Shown: positions 26,628-34,435 of the stretch, in pieces
Layout of the letters: each line of letters begins with the position of its first letter
How positions within the stretch are numbered: position 1 is the stretch's first letter
Notes under the pieces: model-generated
Database searches by the model: none
Told to the model about the DNA's origin: nothing
Seen by the model: only the letters and a program-made list of their open reading frames with translations
Program-made: the position numbers and the translations under genes
Source: Paenibacillus bovis
Lineage (GTDB): Bacteria > Bacillota > Bacilli > Bacillales > Bacillaceae_C
DNA length: 64,000 nucleotides
Direction: 5' to 3'
Assembly (NCBI GenBank): GCA_007679095.1
Contig: VEFU01000015.1
Coordinates: 1-64,000, forward strand

Positions 26628-26657
26628 CTTAAATGATTTCTTAAGAAAAGCTTAAGA
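26628..26657 (-). promoter_or_regulatory. Triple CTTAAGA operator before the NlpC-regulator operon
   Basis: CTTAAAT, CTTAAGA and CTTAAGA start at 26628, 26640 and 26651, with the same 12- and 11-bp steps as at 25229. Autoregulation by the downstream response regulator is inferred. Confidence 0.7.
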
Positions 26658-26671
26658 TTTATTCCTAACAT

Positions 26672-26705
26672 AAAAAGACTAAACCATAATGATTCAGTCT
26701 TTTTA
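26672..26705 (-). terminator. Terminator of the Mef-like MFS gene
   Basis: AAAAAGACT and AGTCTTTTT form a 9-bp AT-rich stem with T-tracts on both strands, so it may act in both directions. Confidence 0.8.
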
Positions 26706-26709
26706 TATT

Positions 26710-27951
26710 TTATGATTCTTCTACCGCAGGTTTTGCTGCTTCGATTAGTACTTTGTTTCTGCTTAGGAAAATGGCCAATACAATAATAAAAATTCCGGTT
26801 CCAATTAATAAATATTCTATTCTAATATAATCTGCTATTGGACCAAATATCAACATACCTAGTGGCATCATTGACGTTGAAATCATTCCCATGACTCCAA
26901 ATACTCTTCCTAAATATTGCTCTTCTACTTTCTCCTGTAATAAAACAGTTGCGGGTGTGTTGAGTATTGGCATGGCAACACCAAATAATGCCATAAAGGC
27001 TAAGTAAAACCAAAACATTGGTACAATACCGAGTGCTAATGTACAAACACCCATAATAACACTGGAGAATCCAATCGTTTTTATTTTATTCGAGAAACCA
27101 CCCCAGGTAGCGATTATTCCTCCACCTACCATCATTCCTATGGAGAAGGCAATTTCAATTGCTGCAAGACGCCATTCATCATTACCAAAGCTTCGTGTAA
27201 CTTGAAGTGGTGTTAAAAAGGACGCTGGTGCCATCAGTACAAAGAACACCGCCAAAAATAGGAAAAACACCTTAAGAAAACTGTGGTTATTCACATATTG
27301 TAATCCTTGTTTAAAGTCACTAAAATAGCCTGTCGTTTGCTTTACCGCTGCTTTTTCATGTACTGCAACTTTTAATGTAAATAGTGTAACAATCGCAATT
27401 GCTGCCGTGATAACATCAACAAATAGTATCATTTCCAGTGTTGTCATGCTTAATAGTGCTGCACTGACCATTGGAGAAACAAACATAATGATTGCTTGAA
27501 TACTACCATTTGCTCCGTTTACTTTTGTTAGCTTATCTTTCGGAACAATTTGCGGTAATATAGCTCCAACTGCTGGCATTTGAATCCCAGACCCAAAAGC
27601 ACGTACAGCTGCAATCCCAAATAGTAGCCAGATGGAATCAAAGCCCATTAAAAATAGAATAGCAAGGATCAATGTCGCAATTGCAATCAATCCGTCTGCT
27701 GAAATAATCAGCATTTTGCGGTTATATCGATCTGCCCAAACCCCTGCAACTGGTGACAAAATAAAGGTTGGTACAAACCCACATATGATATATAACGTCA
27801 TCATTAATCCTGATTCAGTTGTTAAAGTGATATGCCACATAATGGCATATTGAACAATAGATGAGCCAAATAATGATATTGTTTGGCTACTTAGAAAAAG
27901 AATGATATTTTTTAACCAATTTTCTTTATTAGTATCTTTTACATTATTCAT
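26710..27951 (-). CDS. MFS efflux transporter, Mef-like, probably macrolide-inducible
   Basis: The 413-residue protein is a 12-helix MFS exporter. It resembles the macrolide efflux (Mef/MFS_3) group in several segments: SPVAGVWADRYNRKMLIISADGLIAIATLIL, VPKDKLTKVNGANGSIQAI and QYLGRVFGVMGMISTSMMPLGMLIFGPIADYI. The ATG at 27951 has AGAGG seven bases upstream; the frame extends 29 codons further through a terminator hairpin but this is not a credible start. Upstream lies a 14-codon leader peptide with the MRLR macrolide-stalling motif and a terminator, so transcription should be induced by macrolides. Likely substrates are macrolides; inference from the leader and family. Confidence 0.88.
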   Translation of the reverse strand: MNNVKDTNKENWLKNIILFLSSQTISLFGSSIVQYAIMWHITLTTESGLMMTLYIICGFVPTFILSPVAGVWADRYNRKMLIISADGLIAIATLILAILFLMGFDSIWLLFGIAAVRAFGSGIQMPAVGAILPQIVPKDKLTKVNGANGSIQAIIMFVSPMVSAALLSMTTLEMILFVDVITAAIAIVTLFTLKVAVHEKAAVKQTTGYFSDFKQGLQYVNNHSFLKVFFLFLAVFFVLMAPASFLTPLQVTRSFGNDEWRLAAIEIAFSIGMMVGGGIIATWGGFSNKIKTIGFSSVIMGVCTLALGIVPMFWFYLAFMALFGVAMPILNTPATVLLQEKVEEQYLGRVFGVMGMISTSMMPLGMLIFGPIADYIRIEYLLIGTGIFIIVLAIFLSRNKVLIEAAKPAVEES

Positions 27952-28017
27952 GAGCAAACCTCTCATTTCAAATAAATTTTCCTTTGAATGAACTGCTCTG
28001 TAGCATTTTAAGGCAAC

Positions 28018-28047
28018 AAAAAAAGAGCGAATCTGCATCCCTCTTTT
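28018..28047 (-). terminator. Attenuator terminator in the leader of the Mef-like gene
   Basis: On the - strand AAAAGAG(G)GA pairs with TC(G)CTCTTTT, with one G-G mismatch, followed by a run of seven T. It lies between the leader peptide and the MFS start codon, so it would stop transcription unless the leader RNA is rearranged. Confidence 0.75.
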
Positions 28048-28133
28048 AAATAACCAAAAAATATAGGTTTCCTTAAAATAGACAGACCAATCCCAGCACC
28101 CTGTAAATAAACAGAGCCTTCAAACGTATTCAA

Positions 28134-28178
28134 TTAGCGATTGATACTTGGGAAACGTAATCTCATTGATGCTGTCAC
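28134..28178 (-). CDS. ErmD-like macrolide-sensing leader peptide
   Basis: A 14-codon frame, GTG start at 28178 and TAA at 28136-28134, encodes (M)TASMRLRFPSINR. A perfect GGAGG (28191-28187) lies eight bases before the start. The erm(D)/erm(K) leader of Bacillus, as I remember it, is MTHSMRLRFPTLNQ: same length and ten of fourteen residues identical, including the MRLR motif at which macrolide-bound ribosomes stall. A stalled ribosome here would cover CGTTTCCC, which can otherwise pair with GGAAAC downstream, giving a way to remove the attenuator terminator at 28018. Too short to appear in ordinary gene calling. Confidence 0.88.
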   Translation of the reverse strand: MTASMRLRFPSINR

Positions 28179-28211
28179 TAGGAAAACCTCCATTTATTTA
28201 TTGCCTTTCTT

Positions 28212-28240
28212 ATCATAGCAAAGGTGGGGTGTCAGTTCAA
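28212..28240 (-). promoter_or_regulatory. Sigma-A promoter of the macrolide-inducible unit
   Basis: TTGAAC (28240-28235), a 17-bp spacer and TATGAT (28217-28212) on the - strand. The transcript would start near 28205, about 27 bases before the leader peptide start. Confidence 0.75.
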
Positions 28241-28355
28241 TCATAATTGTGGATATTTAACCTAATTAGTACAATTTTTGGGTTTATTTGTAAACACCAG
28301 AGGAAACAATTGGTGAAGAAGTAATATTAAATGACTAACAGGAGTAATTGCAAAT

Positions 28356-28832
28356 ATGAATAAAAATGCGCAAAATGCTATCTACAAATATTCGAAACGG
28401 AATTTATTATCAGGACTGCTTTTCGGCATCGGTTTTGCCGCTTTTATAGACGAAGTCGTATTCCATCAAATATTGAGATGGCATCACTTTTATGACAAGT
28501 CGACAACAGAAATTGGCTTAATATCTGATGGACTTTTTCATGCATTTAGTTGGTTTGCAACAATAGGTGGGTTGTTTTTGTTTGCTGACCTGCGACGTCG
28601 AAATGGTTTATGGCTTAAAAAATGGTGGGGTGGAGCCTTTTTAGGTACTGGCTTCTTTCAATTATATGATGGTACAATCCAACACAAATTAATGCGTGTA
28701 CATCAAATTCGTTATGTAGAGAACATTTATATATATGATGCCATATGGAACTTGATTGCTATATTGTTATTATTAATTGGTTTCATGCTTATAGCTCGTG
28801 CACGAAGGGAGAGGTTGGCTTTAAATGAATAA
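28356..28832 (+). CDS. DUF2243 membrane protein
   Basis: The 158-residue protein has four predicted membrane helices and the conserved DUF2243 pattern: GLLFGIGFAAFIDEVVFHQILRWHHFYD, SDGLFHAFSWFATIGGLFL, GTGFFQLYDGTIQHKLMRVHQIRY and YDAIWNLIA. Many conserved His residues inside or near helices suggest metal or haem contact; function is unproven. AGGAG precedes the ATG. It overlaps the CtaG gene by 8 bp, and the two genes are neighbours in many genomes, so they probably serve the same cytochrome oxidase-related process. Confidence 0.85.
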   Translation: MNKNAQNAIYKYSKRNLLSGLLFGIGFAAFIDEVVFHQILRWHHFYDKSTTEIGLISDGLFHAFSWFATIGGLFLFADLRRRNGLWLKKWWGGAFLGTGFFQLYDGTIQHKLMRVHQIRYVENIYIYDAIWNLIAILLLLIGFMLIARARRERLALNE

Positions 28833-29637
28833 TCATAACCACCCAATTCAATCTGAAGTCATGAATATCCATCCTGTTGATGGGTTACTTCCACAGATCC
28901 TTTTAGCATTACCATTTTTATTGGGGTTAATTGCATATATTATGGCAGCTAATTATTCAAGCAGACGAGTCAAGCAATGGCCACTCCATCGTACTATTTG
29001 TTGGTCATTAGGAGTTATCTTGGCAATAACTGCCGTTGCTGGTCCACTTGCTACCCTCTCCCATACAGATTTCACAGCACATATGATTGGGCATTTACTA
29101 TTAGGAATGCTTGCCCCATTGCTTATGGCTGTTTCCGCTCCCATGACGCTCTTCCTGAGGACATCAAGTGTTCCTGTAGCAAGAAAAATCTCAAAGATAC
29201 TGAGAAGTAGACCGATACGGTTTTATACGAATCCTTTTTTTACTTCTTTCTTAAATATTGGTGGACTATGGGTGTTATATACTACAAATCTGTACTCGTT
29301 TATGCACGAGTATCTCCTGTTATTTGTAATTGTCCACTTACACGTCTTTTTAGCGGGTTATTTATTCACTATATCAATTATCTATTTTGATCCCATTTCT
29401 CATCGCGTTCCTTTTGTAGAGCGTGCATTAGCACTTGTCATTTCCTTAGCATGGCACGGAATATTATCAAAATTTATCTACGCTAATCCACCAGTTGGAG
29501 TAGCTCCGAAACAAGCGGAAATTGGGAGTATGGTGATGTACTACGGAGGAGATATTATTGACATTGTAATTATCTTTATCCTTTGCCTCCATTGGTATAG
29601 AGCTACACGACCACGGAAAGGACTCGCGATGAACTAG
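28825..29637 (+). CDS. CtaG-type cytochrome c oxidase assembly membrane protein
   Basis: The 270-residue protein has seven predicted membrane helices and the caa3-type CtaG pattern: HTDFTAHMIGHLLLGMLAPLLMAVSAPMTLFLR, HVFLAGYLFTISIIYFDP, LAWHGILSKFIY and YYGGDIIDIVIIFILCLHWY. In B. subtilis CtaG is needed for active caa3 oxidase, with a role in copper delivery. No oxidase structural gene is in the window, so this copy may serve another copper protein. It overlaps the DUF2243 gene by 8 bp and a GGTCCC/GGGACC terminator follows. Confidence 0.85.
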   Translation: MNNHNHPIQSEVMNIHPVDGLLPQILLALPFLLGLIAYIMAANYSSRRVKQWPLHRTICWSLGVILAITAVAGPLATLSHTDFTAHMIGHLLLGMLAPLLMAVSAPMTLFLRTSSVPVARKISKILRSRPIRFYTNPFFTSFLNIGGLWVLYTTNLYSFMHEYLLLFVIVHLHVFLAGYLFTISIIYFDPISHRVPFVERALALVISLAWHGILSKFIYANPPVGVAPKQAEIGSMVMYYGGDIIDIVIIFILCLHWYRATRPRKGLAMN

Positions 29638-29671
29638 AAATAAATTATCTATTTTTTTAGTAGCCGAATGA

Positions 29672-29705
29672 AAATGGTCCCCAATTAGAGGGACCTATTT
29701 ATTTT
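29672..29705 (+). terminator. Terminator of the DUF2243-CtaG operon
   Basis: GGTCCC and GGGACC form the stem around an 8-base loop, followed by TATTTATTTT. Confidence 0.8.
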
Positions 29706-29744
29706 ATACTTAGATTAAATGAATCTACCACGCGGCGCTGGGCT

Positions 29745-30004
29745 GTAGGACCGCTTAGAGGAATTTTTCATGGAGGAGGGCTTGCTGCGGAATCCAGCGT
29801 AACCTTCGGGAGGTGTTTTTTATCGGAGGGGACATGTGACGCGTTCCAGCGTGACCTCCTTGTGGCTTTTTTCTCGGAAGAGGGCACGTTGAACCTTCTT
29901 GCGTGACCTCCTTGGGGCTTTTTTCTTAGATGAGGGCGCGCTACACCTTCCATTGTGATTAACTAACAACATTTTTCTCAGAAGAAGGCACGAACTACTC
30001 CCTA
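29745..30004. repeat. Five-unit tandem array with exact 52-bp period
   Basis: The word GCGT(G/A)ACC or its degenerate equivalent recurs at 29797, 29849, 29901 and 29953, and a weaker first unit starts at 29745, so every step is 52 bp. Each unit contains a T5-T6 tract followed by a G/A-rich word like GGAAGAGGGC. Units are diverged from each other. No gene fits the region: 52 is not a multiple of three. Confidence 0.8.
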
Positions 30005-30019
30005 TTATCTCCCTCCTAA

Positions 30020-30076
30020 TAAAAAAACTGCTGAAATTCAGACTTATCTCCATCTGATTTCCAGCAGTCATATAAT
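30020..30076 (-). terminator. Terminator of speG
   Basis: CTGCTGAAA...TTTCCAGCAG with an inner TTCAGA...TCTGAT arm, followed on the - strand by a T-run (TTTTTTT at 30020-30027). Confidence 0.8.
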
Positions 30077-30079
30077 TAT

Positions 30080-30595
30080 TCACGCATTCCTTTTAAAATA
30101 TTGATGTTGAAACATACACATTCTGATTGCATTATGATATTCACCATCCACAAAAAACTCATCAATTAATTCACCTTCGAATTGAAAACCGAGTTTTTTG
30201 TAGATATGAATTGCTACTTCGTTTGTTTTATCGACAATCAAATATAACTTATATAAATTTAATACAGAAAAGGCATAGTCCATTGCAAGATACGTAGCAG
30301 ACTTCGCATATCCGTTACCTTGATGAGCCGGATCAATGATAATTTGGAATTCTGCTCGACGGTGAATATAGTCAATCTCCACCAATTCCACGAGACCAAC
30401 CATTTCATTACCCTTCTCCACGATAAATCTACGCTCACCTTGATCGTGAATATGCTTATCGTACAAGTCCTGTAATTCCACAAAAGACTCATATGGCTCT
30501 TCGAACCAATAGGACATGATGTTTGCATTAATATTTAACTTATGAACAAATCCTAAATCCACTCTTTCTAGTGGCCTTAATCGCACATTCGTCAT
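30080..30595 (-). CDS. speG: Spermidine N1-acetyltransferase
   Basis: The 171-residue GNAT-fold enzyme matches SpeG closely over its length: [101 protein letters not shown] and [20 protein letters not shown]. SpeG acetylates spermidine and spermine with acetyl-CoA and relieves polyamine toxicity; in well-studied members it forms dodecamers with an allosteric spermine site. The start is the ATG at 30595, nine bases after GGAGG; the ATG at 30604 touches that site. Single gene with its own terminator. Confidence 0.92.
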   Translation of the reverse strand: MTNVRLRPLERVDLGFVHKLNINANIMSYWFEEPYESFVELQDLYDKHIHDQGERRFIVEKGNEMVGLVELVEIDYIHRRAEFQIIIDPAHQGNGYAKSATYLAMDYAFSVLNLYKLYLIVDKTNEVAIHIYKKLGFQFEGELIDEFFVDGEYHNAIRMCMFQHQYFKRNA

Positions 30596-30752
30596 TACTT
30601 TCATCCTCCGTACCCCTATTTATTATGGGTGCATATATTAAATGTTCTCTTCTACAAATATCAAAATAGTGATAAACGAACACTTTATTTTATACTAGTT
30701 TATCCATTTTTCAGTATTAGGCTTCCATTATATTAGATTTTTGTAAAAATAT

Positions 30753-31199
30753 TTATTCTTCTGGCCCTTGATTCAATATCCATGGAATAAGGGCTTCAAA
30801 ATCTAATTGTAATACAGGATGCTCTAACTCTTTATGTACAAATTGTAACTCTTTACTAAATCCAAACGTGAAATTTTCAACTTTTACTGTATTACCGGCA
30901 TTCCAATTAGAATCTGAACAATATACTCCATCTACTAAGTTACCAACGAGATGGTAACTCCCTATGTATAAGCGTAAGCCATCTGCTCCAGCACCAAATT
31001 CAGATAAGTGACTTGGTTTAAATGGATTGATTCCAAGAGTTGAAAATGCATCCATTAACGTTGTATCGAATTGCTTACATGCCTCCATATAATTCTCACA
31101 ATATATGCAGCGACATATCTCGACATCTTTCATAAAAAAGTCCCTTGTTTTATGAAGGTCTACTTTTAATAACCATTTTTCAAATTTAATTGTTTCCAT
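30753..31199 (-). CDS. Conserved hypothetical protein with a Cys cluster
   Basis: The protein of about 148 residues has no signal peptide or membrane segment. Near residue 30 it shows CRCIYCENYMEACKQF, with four Cys that could bind a metal, then a central segment GINPFKPSHLSEFGAGADGLRLYIGSYHLVGNL and a C-terminal acidic part. The ATG at 31199 with GGGGTGG upstream is preferred over a GTG three codons earlier. It stands alone between speG and yfiT. I do not recognise the family with confidence. Confidence 0.65.
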   Translation of the reverse strand: METIKFEKWLLKVDLHKTRDFFMKDVEICRCIYCENYMEACKQFDTTLMDAFSTLGINPFKPSHLSEFGAGADGLRLYIGSYHLVGNLVDGVYCSDSNWNAGNTVKVENFTFGFSKELQFVHKELEHPVLQLDFEALIPWILNQGPEE

Positions 31200-31369
31200 T
31201 TTATCCACCCCATGGAATATATCTAAATAAGATCGAACTTATATACTGAGTATACTACATTATAGACAGTGCAATTGTTTTATAGGATGCAAGTTTATAA
31301 GTAGAAGATTGTATAATTATTGCAGTTTAGACGAGATAGCTTTTGGTGCTATCCTAGAGTTTGTATATA

Positions 31370-31408
31370 AAAAAAGTGTCTTATCGTAATTTGATAAGCC
31401 ACTTTTAT
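31370..31408 (-). terminator. Terminator of yfiT
   Basis: AAAGTG(T)CTTATC pairs with GATAAG(C)CACTTT over a 7-base loop, with A/T-runs on both sides; probably bidirectional. Confidence 0.85.
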
Positions 31409-31416
31409 GTAAAATT

Positions 31417-31926
31417 TTATTTGGATAATGCTATTTTTATATGGGCTAGGTGATGCTCTTCGTGCCAAGGTAGTTTTGCAACTTTTGCTGCTACTGTTAT
31501 TTCACCGTTTGTTTGGTGAGTAAATACTCGATTTAATTGTTCTTCTGTTAAATTTTGTCCTAAAGAAACAATCCGCTCATTAATTCCTTCAAGCATTTTA
31601 ATAGAACTTTCTACAGGAAGCTTTGTATCAGGTTGAATTGCCCACTTCTCTTCATCAAAGCCTGGTACTGTTGGATTCTCATCGGTTAAAGCCAGTTTCA
31701 AACGTTGATACATGTTCAATTGAGAGTCTGCAATGTGATGCACAAGTTGTCGAACATTCCAGCTACCGTCACGATACGTTCTGCTTAATTCCTCATCATT
31801 TAATGAGTCAACCGTTTCTCTCAACCGAACTGAGTAAGTATCGATTTCCTTTAACCATTTTTGAATATTATCAGACGTTACTTTTTTAGGAACTTGTAAT
31901 TTTCCAATTGGAAATCTTATGTCCAT
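31417..31926 (-). CDS. yfiT: DinB-like metal-dependent hydrolase YfiT
   Basis: The 169-residue protein matches B. subtilis YfiT: FPIGKLQVP at the start, SWNVRQLVHHIADSQLNMYQRLKLALTDENPTVPGFDEEKWA, and LPWHEEHHLAHI at the end. The His residues of VHHIADS and HEEHHLAH supply the metal site of the DinB/YfiT four-helix bundle. The family may use bacillithiol or another thiol; its reaction is unproven. The ATG at 31926 has GGAGGGG seven bases upstream and is chosen over a TTG two codons earlier. Single gene. Confidence 0.88.
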   Translation of the reverse strand: MDIRFPIGKLQVPKKVTSDNIQKWLKEIDTYSVRLRETVDSLNDEELSRTYRDGSWNVRQLVHHIADSQLNMYQRLKLALTDENPTVPGFDEEKWAIQPDTKLPVESSIKMLEGINERIVSLGQNLTEEQLNRVFTHQTNGEITVAAKVAKLPWHEEHHLAHIKIALSK

Positions 31927-32119
31927 TCGCAAACCCCTCCCTGTTCTGTTTAATATAGATATTAACGTTCAATATACCAATGCGTCTTGTTCCTGTAAAC
32001 TAATCAATACTAAAAGTTCAGAATTTTTCTTTGCGCACTAAGAAAAATCAACTAAGAACGAACTCAAATAGCGACCTCCATTCAAGATTTCCCGTGGGAC
32101 GGGAGCTATTCCTTCCGAA

Positions 32120-32155
32120 TAAAAAAAGCTTATCGAGATCGATAAGCTTTTTTTA
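32120..32155 (-). terminator. Terminator of the ptsHI unit
   Basis: AAAAAAAGCTTATCG and CGATAAGCTTTTTTT form a perfect arm pair with T-runs on both strands. Confidence 0.9.
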
Positions 32156-32227
32156 TATAGTGATATAATCCCTGATAATCCATAACTCAATATCATTCGG
32201 TGATCAGTTTCTATATCATGTACTTCT

Positions 32228-33943
32228 TTATTTACTAGTTCCTGCTTTAACTGCCTCTATGACTTCTTTTGTTGTGCTCATTCTCAAGGCTTTATCTGCT
32301 AAATCCTCCATCTCTTTTTTGGAAAGATGAGCAATTTGCGAACGTGCTTTTAGAATGGAAGTCGCACTCATAGAGAATTCATCTAGACCGAGACCTAGCA
32401 ATAACGGAATAGCAGTTTCGTCTCCAGCCATTTCTCCACACATGCCAACCCATTTGCCCTCATGATGAGCAGCATCAATTACCATTTTTACTAAACGTAA
32501 AATAGCAGGTGAATATGGTTGATATAAATAGGAAACCCGCTCGTTCATACGGTCAGCAGCCATAGTGTACTGAATTAAATCATTTGTTCCAATACTAAAG
32601 AAGTCTACCTCTTTAGCAAATTGGTCCGCCATAATTGCTGTTGACGGAATTTCGACCATGATCCCAAGTTCAATATTCTCTGCAACCGCTATTCCTTCCG
32701 TAACTAACTTTTGCTTTTCTTCTTCTAAAATCGTTTTTGCCTCACGGAATTCATCTAAGGTTGCAATCATTGGAAACATAATCTTTAAATTTCCATATGT
32801 GCTTGCTCGTAACAAAGCACGTAATTGGGTACGAAACAAATCTTGTTCTGTTAAGCAAAGCCGAATTGCTCTGAAGCCAAGAAAAGGATTCATTTCTTTC
32901 GGTAGTTCTAAATAAGGGAGCTCTTTATCTCCACCAATATCTAATGTTCTAACCACAACAGGCTTTCCATTCATGCCTTCTAGAACCGCCTTATATGATT
33001 CGAACTGTTCCTCTTCGGTCGGAAGTTCATTACGACCCATATATAAAAATTCAGTTCTATATAGACCAATACCTTCTCCGCCATTATTAACGACGCCTTC
33101 TAGATCATTAGGTGTTCCAATATTTGCTGCTAACTCAACTTGGTGACCATCAGTGGAGATCGTTTTTTCATTTACAAGCTTAGCCCACTCAGCCTTTTGT
33201 TCTTCAAAACGAATTTGTTCCTTCTCGTATTGAGCGACTACTTCGGTTGTGGGATTAATATATACTTCACCTATCAAACCATCAATAATGATTAAATCTC
33301 CATTTTTGATATCTTCTGTTGCTGATTTAGTTCCAACTACAGCTGGGATTTCCATCGAACGCGCCATAATAGCAGAATGAGATGTACGGCCACCAACATT
33401 CGTTGTAAATCCCTTAACAAATTGACGATTTAATTGAGCAGTATCGGAAGGAGTTAAATCTTCTGCAACGATGATTACCTCACTAGAAATCATACTCGGG
33501 TTAACTAATTCAACACCAAGTAGATGAGAAAGAACTCGCTTCGTCACATCTCTTATGTCTGCCGCACGCTCTTTCATATAATCATTGTCCATTTGTTCAA
33601 ACATCATAATAAACATATCCGCAACTTCTTTTAATGCCTGTTCTGCATTTACTCGTTCTGAGTTAATTTTATCCTCAATTTGGGATATTAGCTCTGGGTC
33701 ACTTAAGACAAGTAAATGCGCTTCGAAAATGGCTGCCTTATCAGCACCAAGCTCTGAACTCGCTTTGTCGCGTATAGCCTCAAGTTCAGTTTTAGAAGTA
33801 TTTAGTGCATCCTTTAACCGAGTAATTTCTAATGAAAGATCTTCTATTGTTTTCTTTTCAAAGGAAAGATCTGGTTCAACTAACCGATAAGCTTTAGCAA
33901 TCGCTATTCCGTTTGAGGCAGCAATTCCTTTTATCACATTCAT
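32228..33943 (-). CDS. ptsI: Phosphoenolpyruvate-protein phosphotransferase, PTS enzyme I
   Basis: The 571-residue cytosolic enzyme takes the phosphoryl group from phosphoenolpyruvate and passes it to HPr. The active-site His lies in [21 protein letters not shown] (about residue 190). The C-terminal PEP-binding barrel shows [39 protein letters not shown] and the Cys-containing [10 protein letters not shown]. Length is normal. Its ATG overlaps the ptsH stop codon by one base, so translation is coupled to HPr. Unusually, the pair is located next to beta-glucoside genes and behind a LicT-type antiterminator. Confidence 0.97.
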   Translation of the reverse strand: MNVIKGIAASNGIAIAKAYRLVEPDLSFEKKTIEDLSLEITRLKDALNTSKTELEAIRDKASSELGADKAAIFEAHLLVLSDPELISQIEDKINSERVNAEQALKEVADMFIMMFEQMDNDYMKERAADIRDVTKRVLSHLLGVELVNPSMISSEVIIVAEDLTPSDTAQLNRQFVKGFTTNVGGRTSHSAIMARSMEIPAVVGTKSATEDIKNGDLIIIDGLIGEVYINPTTEVVAQYEKEQIRFEEQKAEWAKLVNEKTISTDGHQVELAANIGTPNDLEGVVNNGGEGIGLYRTEFLYMGRNELPTEEEQFESYKAVLEGMNGKPVVVRTLDIGGDKELPYLELPKEMNPFLGFRAIRLCLTEQDLFRTQLRALLRASTYGNLKIMFPMIATLDEFREAKTILEEEKQKLVTEGIAVAENIELGIMVEIPSTAIMADQFAKEVDFFSIGTNDLIQYTMAADRMNERVSYLYQPYSPAILRLVKMVIDAAHHEGKWVGMCGEMAGDETAIPLLLGLGLDEFSMSATSILKARSQIAHLSKKEMEDLADKALRMSTTKEVIEAVKAGTSK

Positions 33944-34209
33944 TACTTAGCCAACCCTTCTTGATTTAAAATTCCTTGTAAAGTACTCAATGCGTCTTGC
34001 TCATCATTTCCTTCAGCACTAATTTTTATTTCAGCGTCTTTTCCAACTCCTAATGACATGACCGCCATTATTGATTTCATGTTCACTGATTTACCATTAT
34101 ATGCTAATTGGATCTCAGAATTAAATTTACTTGCAGTTTGCACCAAAATTGTCGCAGGACGTGCGTGGATACCTGTTTGATCAATAACTGTAAACTTTTG
34201 TTCTACCAT
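33943..34209 (-). CDS. ptsH: Phosphocarrier protein HPr
   Basis: The 88-residue HPr carries His15 in [10 protein letters not shown], which receives the phosphoryl group from enzyme I, and Ser46 in [13 protein letters not shown], the site used by HPr kinase for catabolite repression. The start is the ATG at 34209 (MVEQKFTV) with AAAGGAG upstream; a frame extension of nine codons upstream is not credible. The gene is preceded by a terminator and a LicT-type RNA antiterminator at 34280-34359, so expression should respond to beta-glucosides. Confidence 0.97.
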   Translation of the reverse strand: MVEQKFTVIDQTGIHARPATILVQTASKFNSEIQLAYNGKSVNMKSIMAVMSLGVGKDAEIKISAEGNDEQDALSTLQGILNQEGLAK

Positions 34210-34279
34210 AATATATATAATCTCCTTTATTTCCATATAAAAATTTGTTGATAAATTTTTTTAAAGACCCTAAAAAAAC

Positions 34280-34359
34280 AAAAAACCTAAATAAGCGTTT
34301 CCTTATACAAAAAATAAGGAACACTCATTTAGGTTTTGCCTGCTAATCAGTAACAATCC
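34280..34359 (-). promoter_or_regulatory. LicT-type RNA antiterminator and overlapping terminator before ptsH
   Basis: On the - strand GGATTGTTACTG ... CAGGCAAAACCTAAA (34359-34328) is the complete ribonucleic antiterminator recognised by BglG/LicT proteins. Its AACCTAAAT end also forms the 5' arm of a strong terminator whose 3' arm and T-run lie at 34280-34293. LicT bound to the element would prevent termination before ptsH. Confidence 0.93.
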
Positions 34360-34435
34360 TTTAAAAATATTATCTACATAATACTTATTATAATAAAAGT
34401 GGACTAGTTGAACAATACTATTGCACCAAAATTAT

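Noticed and set aside
29768-30083. Short - strand open frames in the 52-bp array
   Set aside because: The period is not a multiple of three, and the frames shift between units, so they cannot be a repeated protein.
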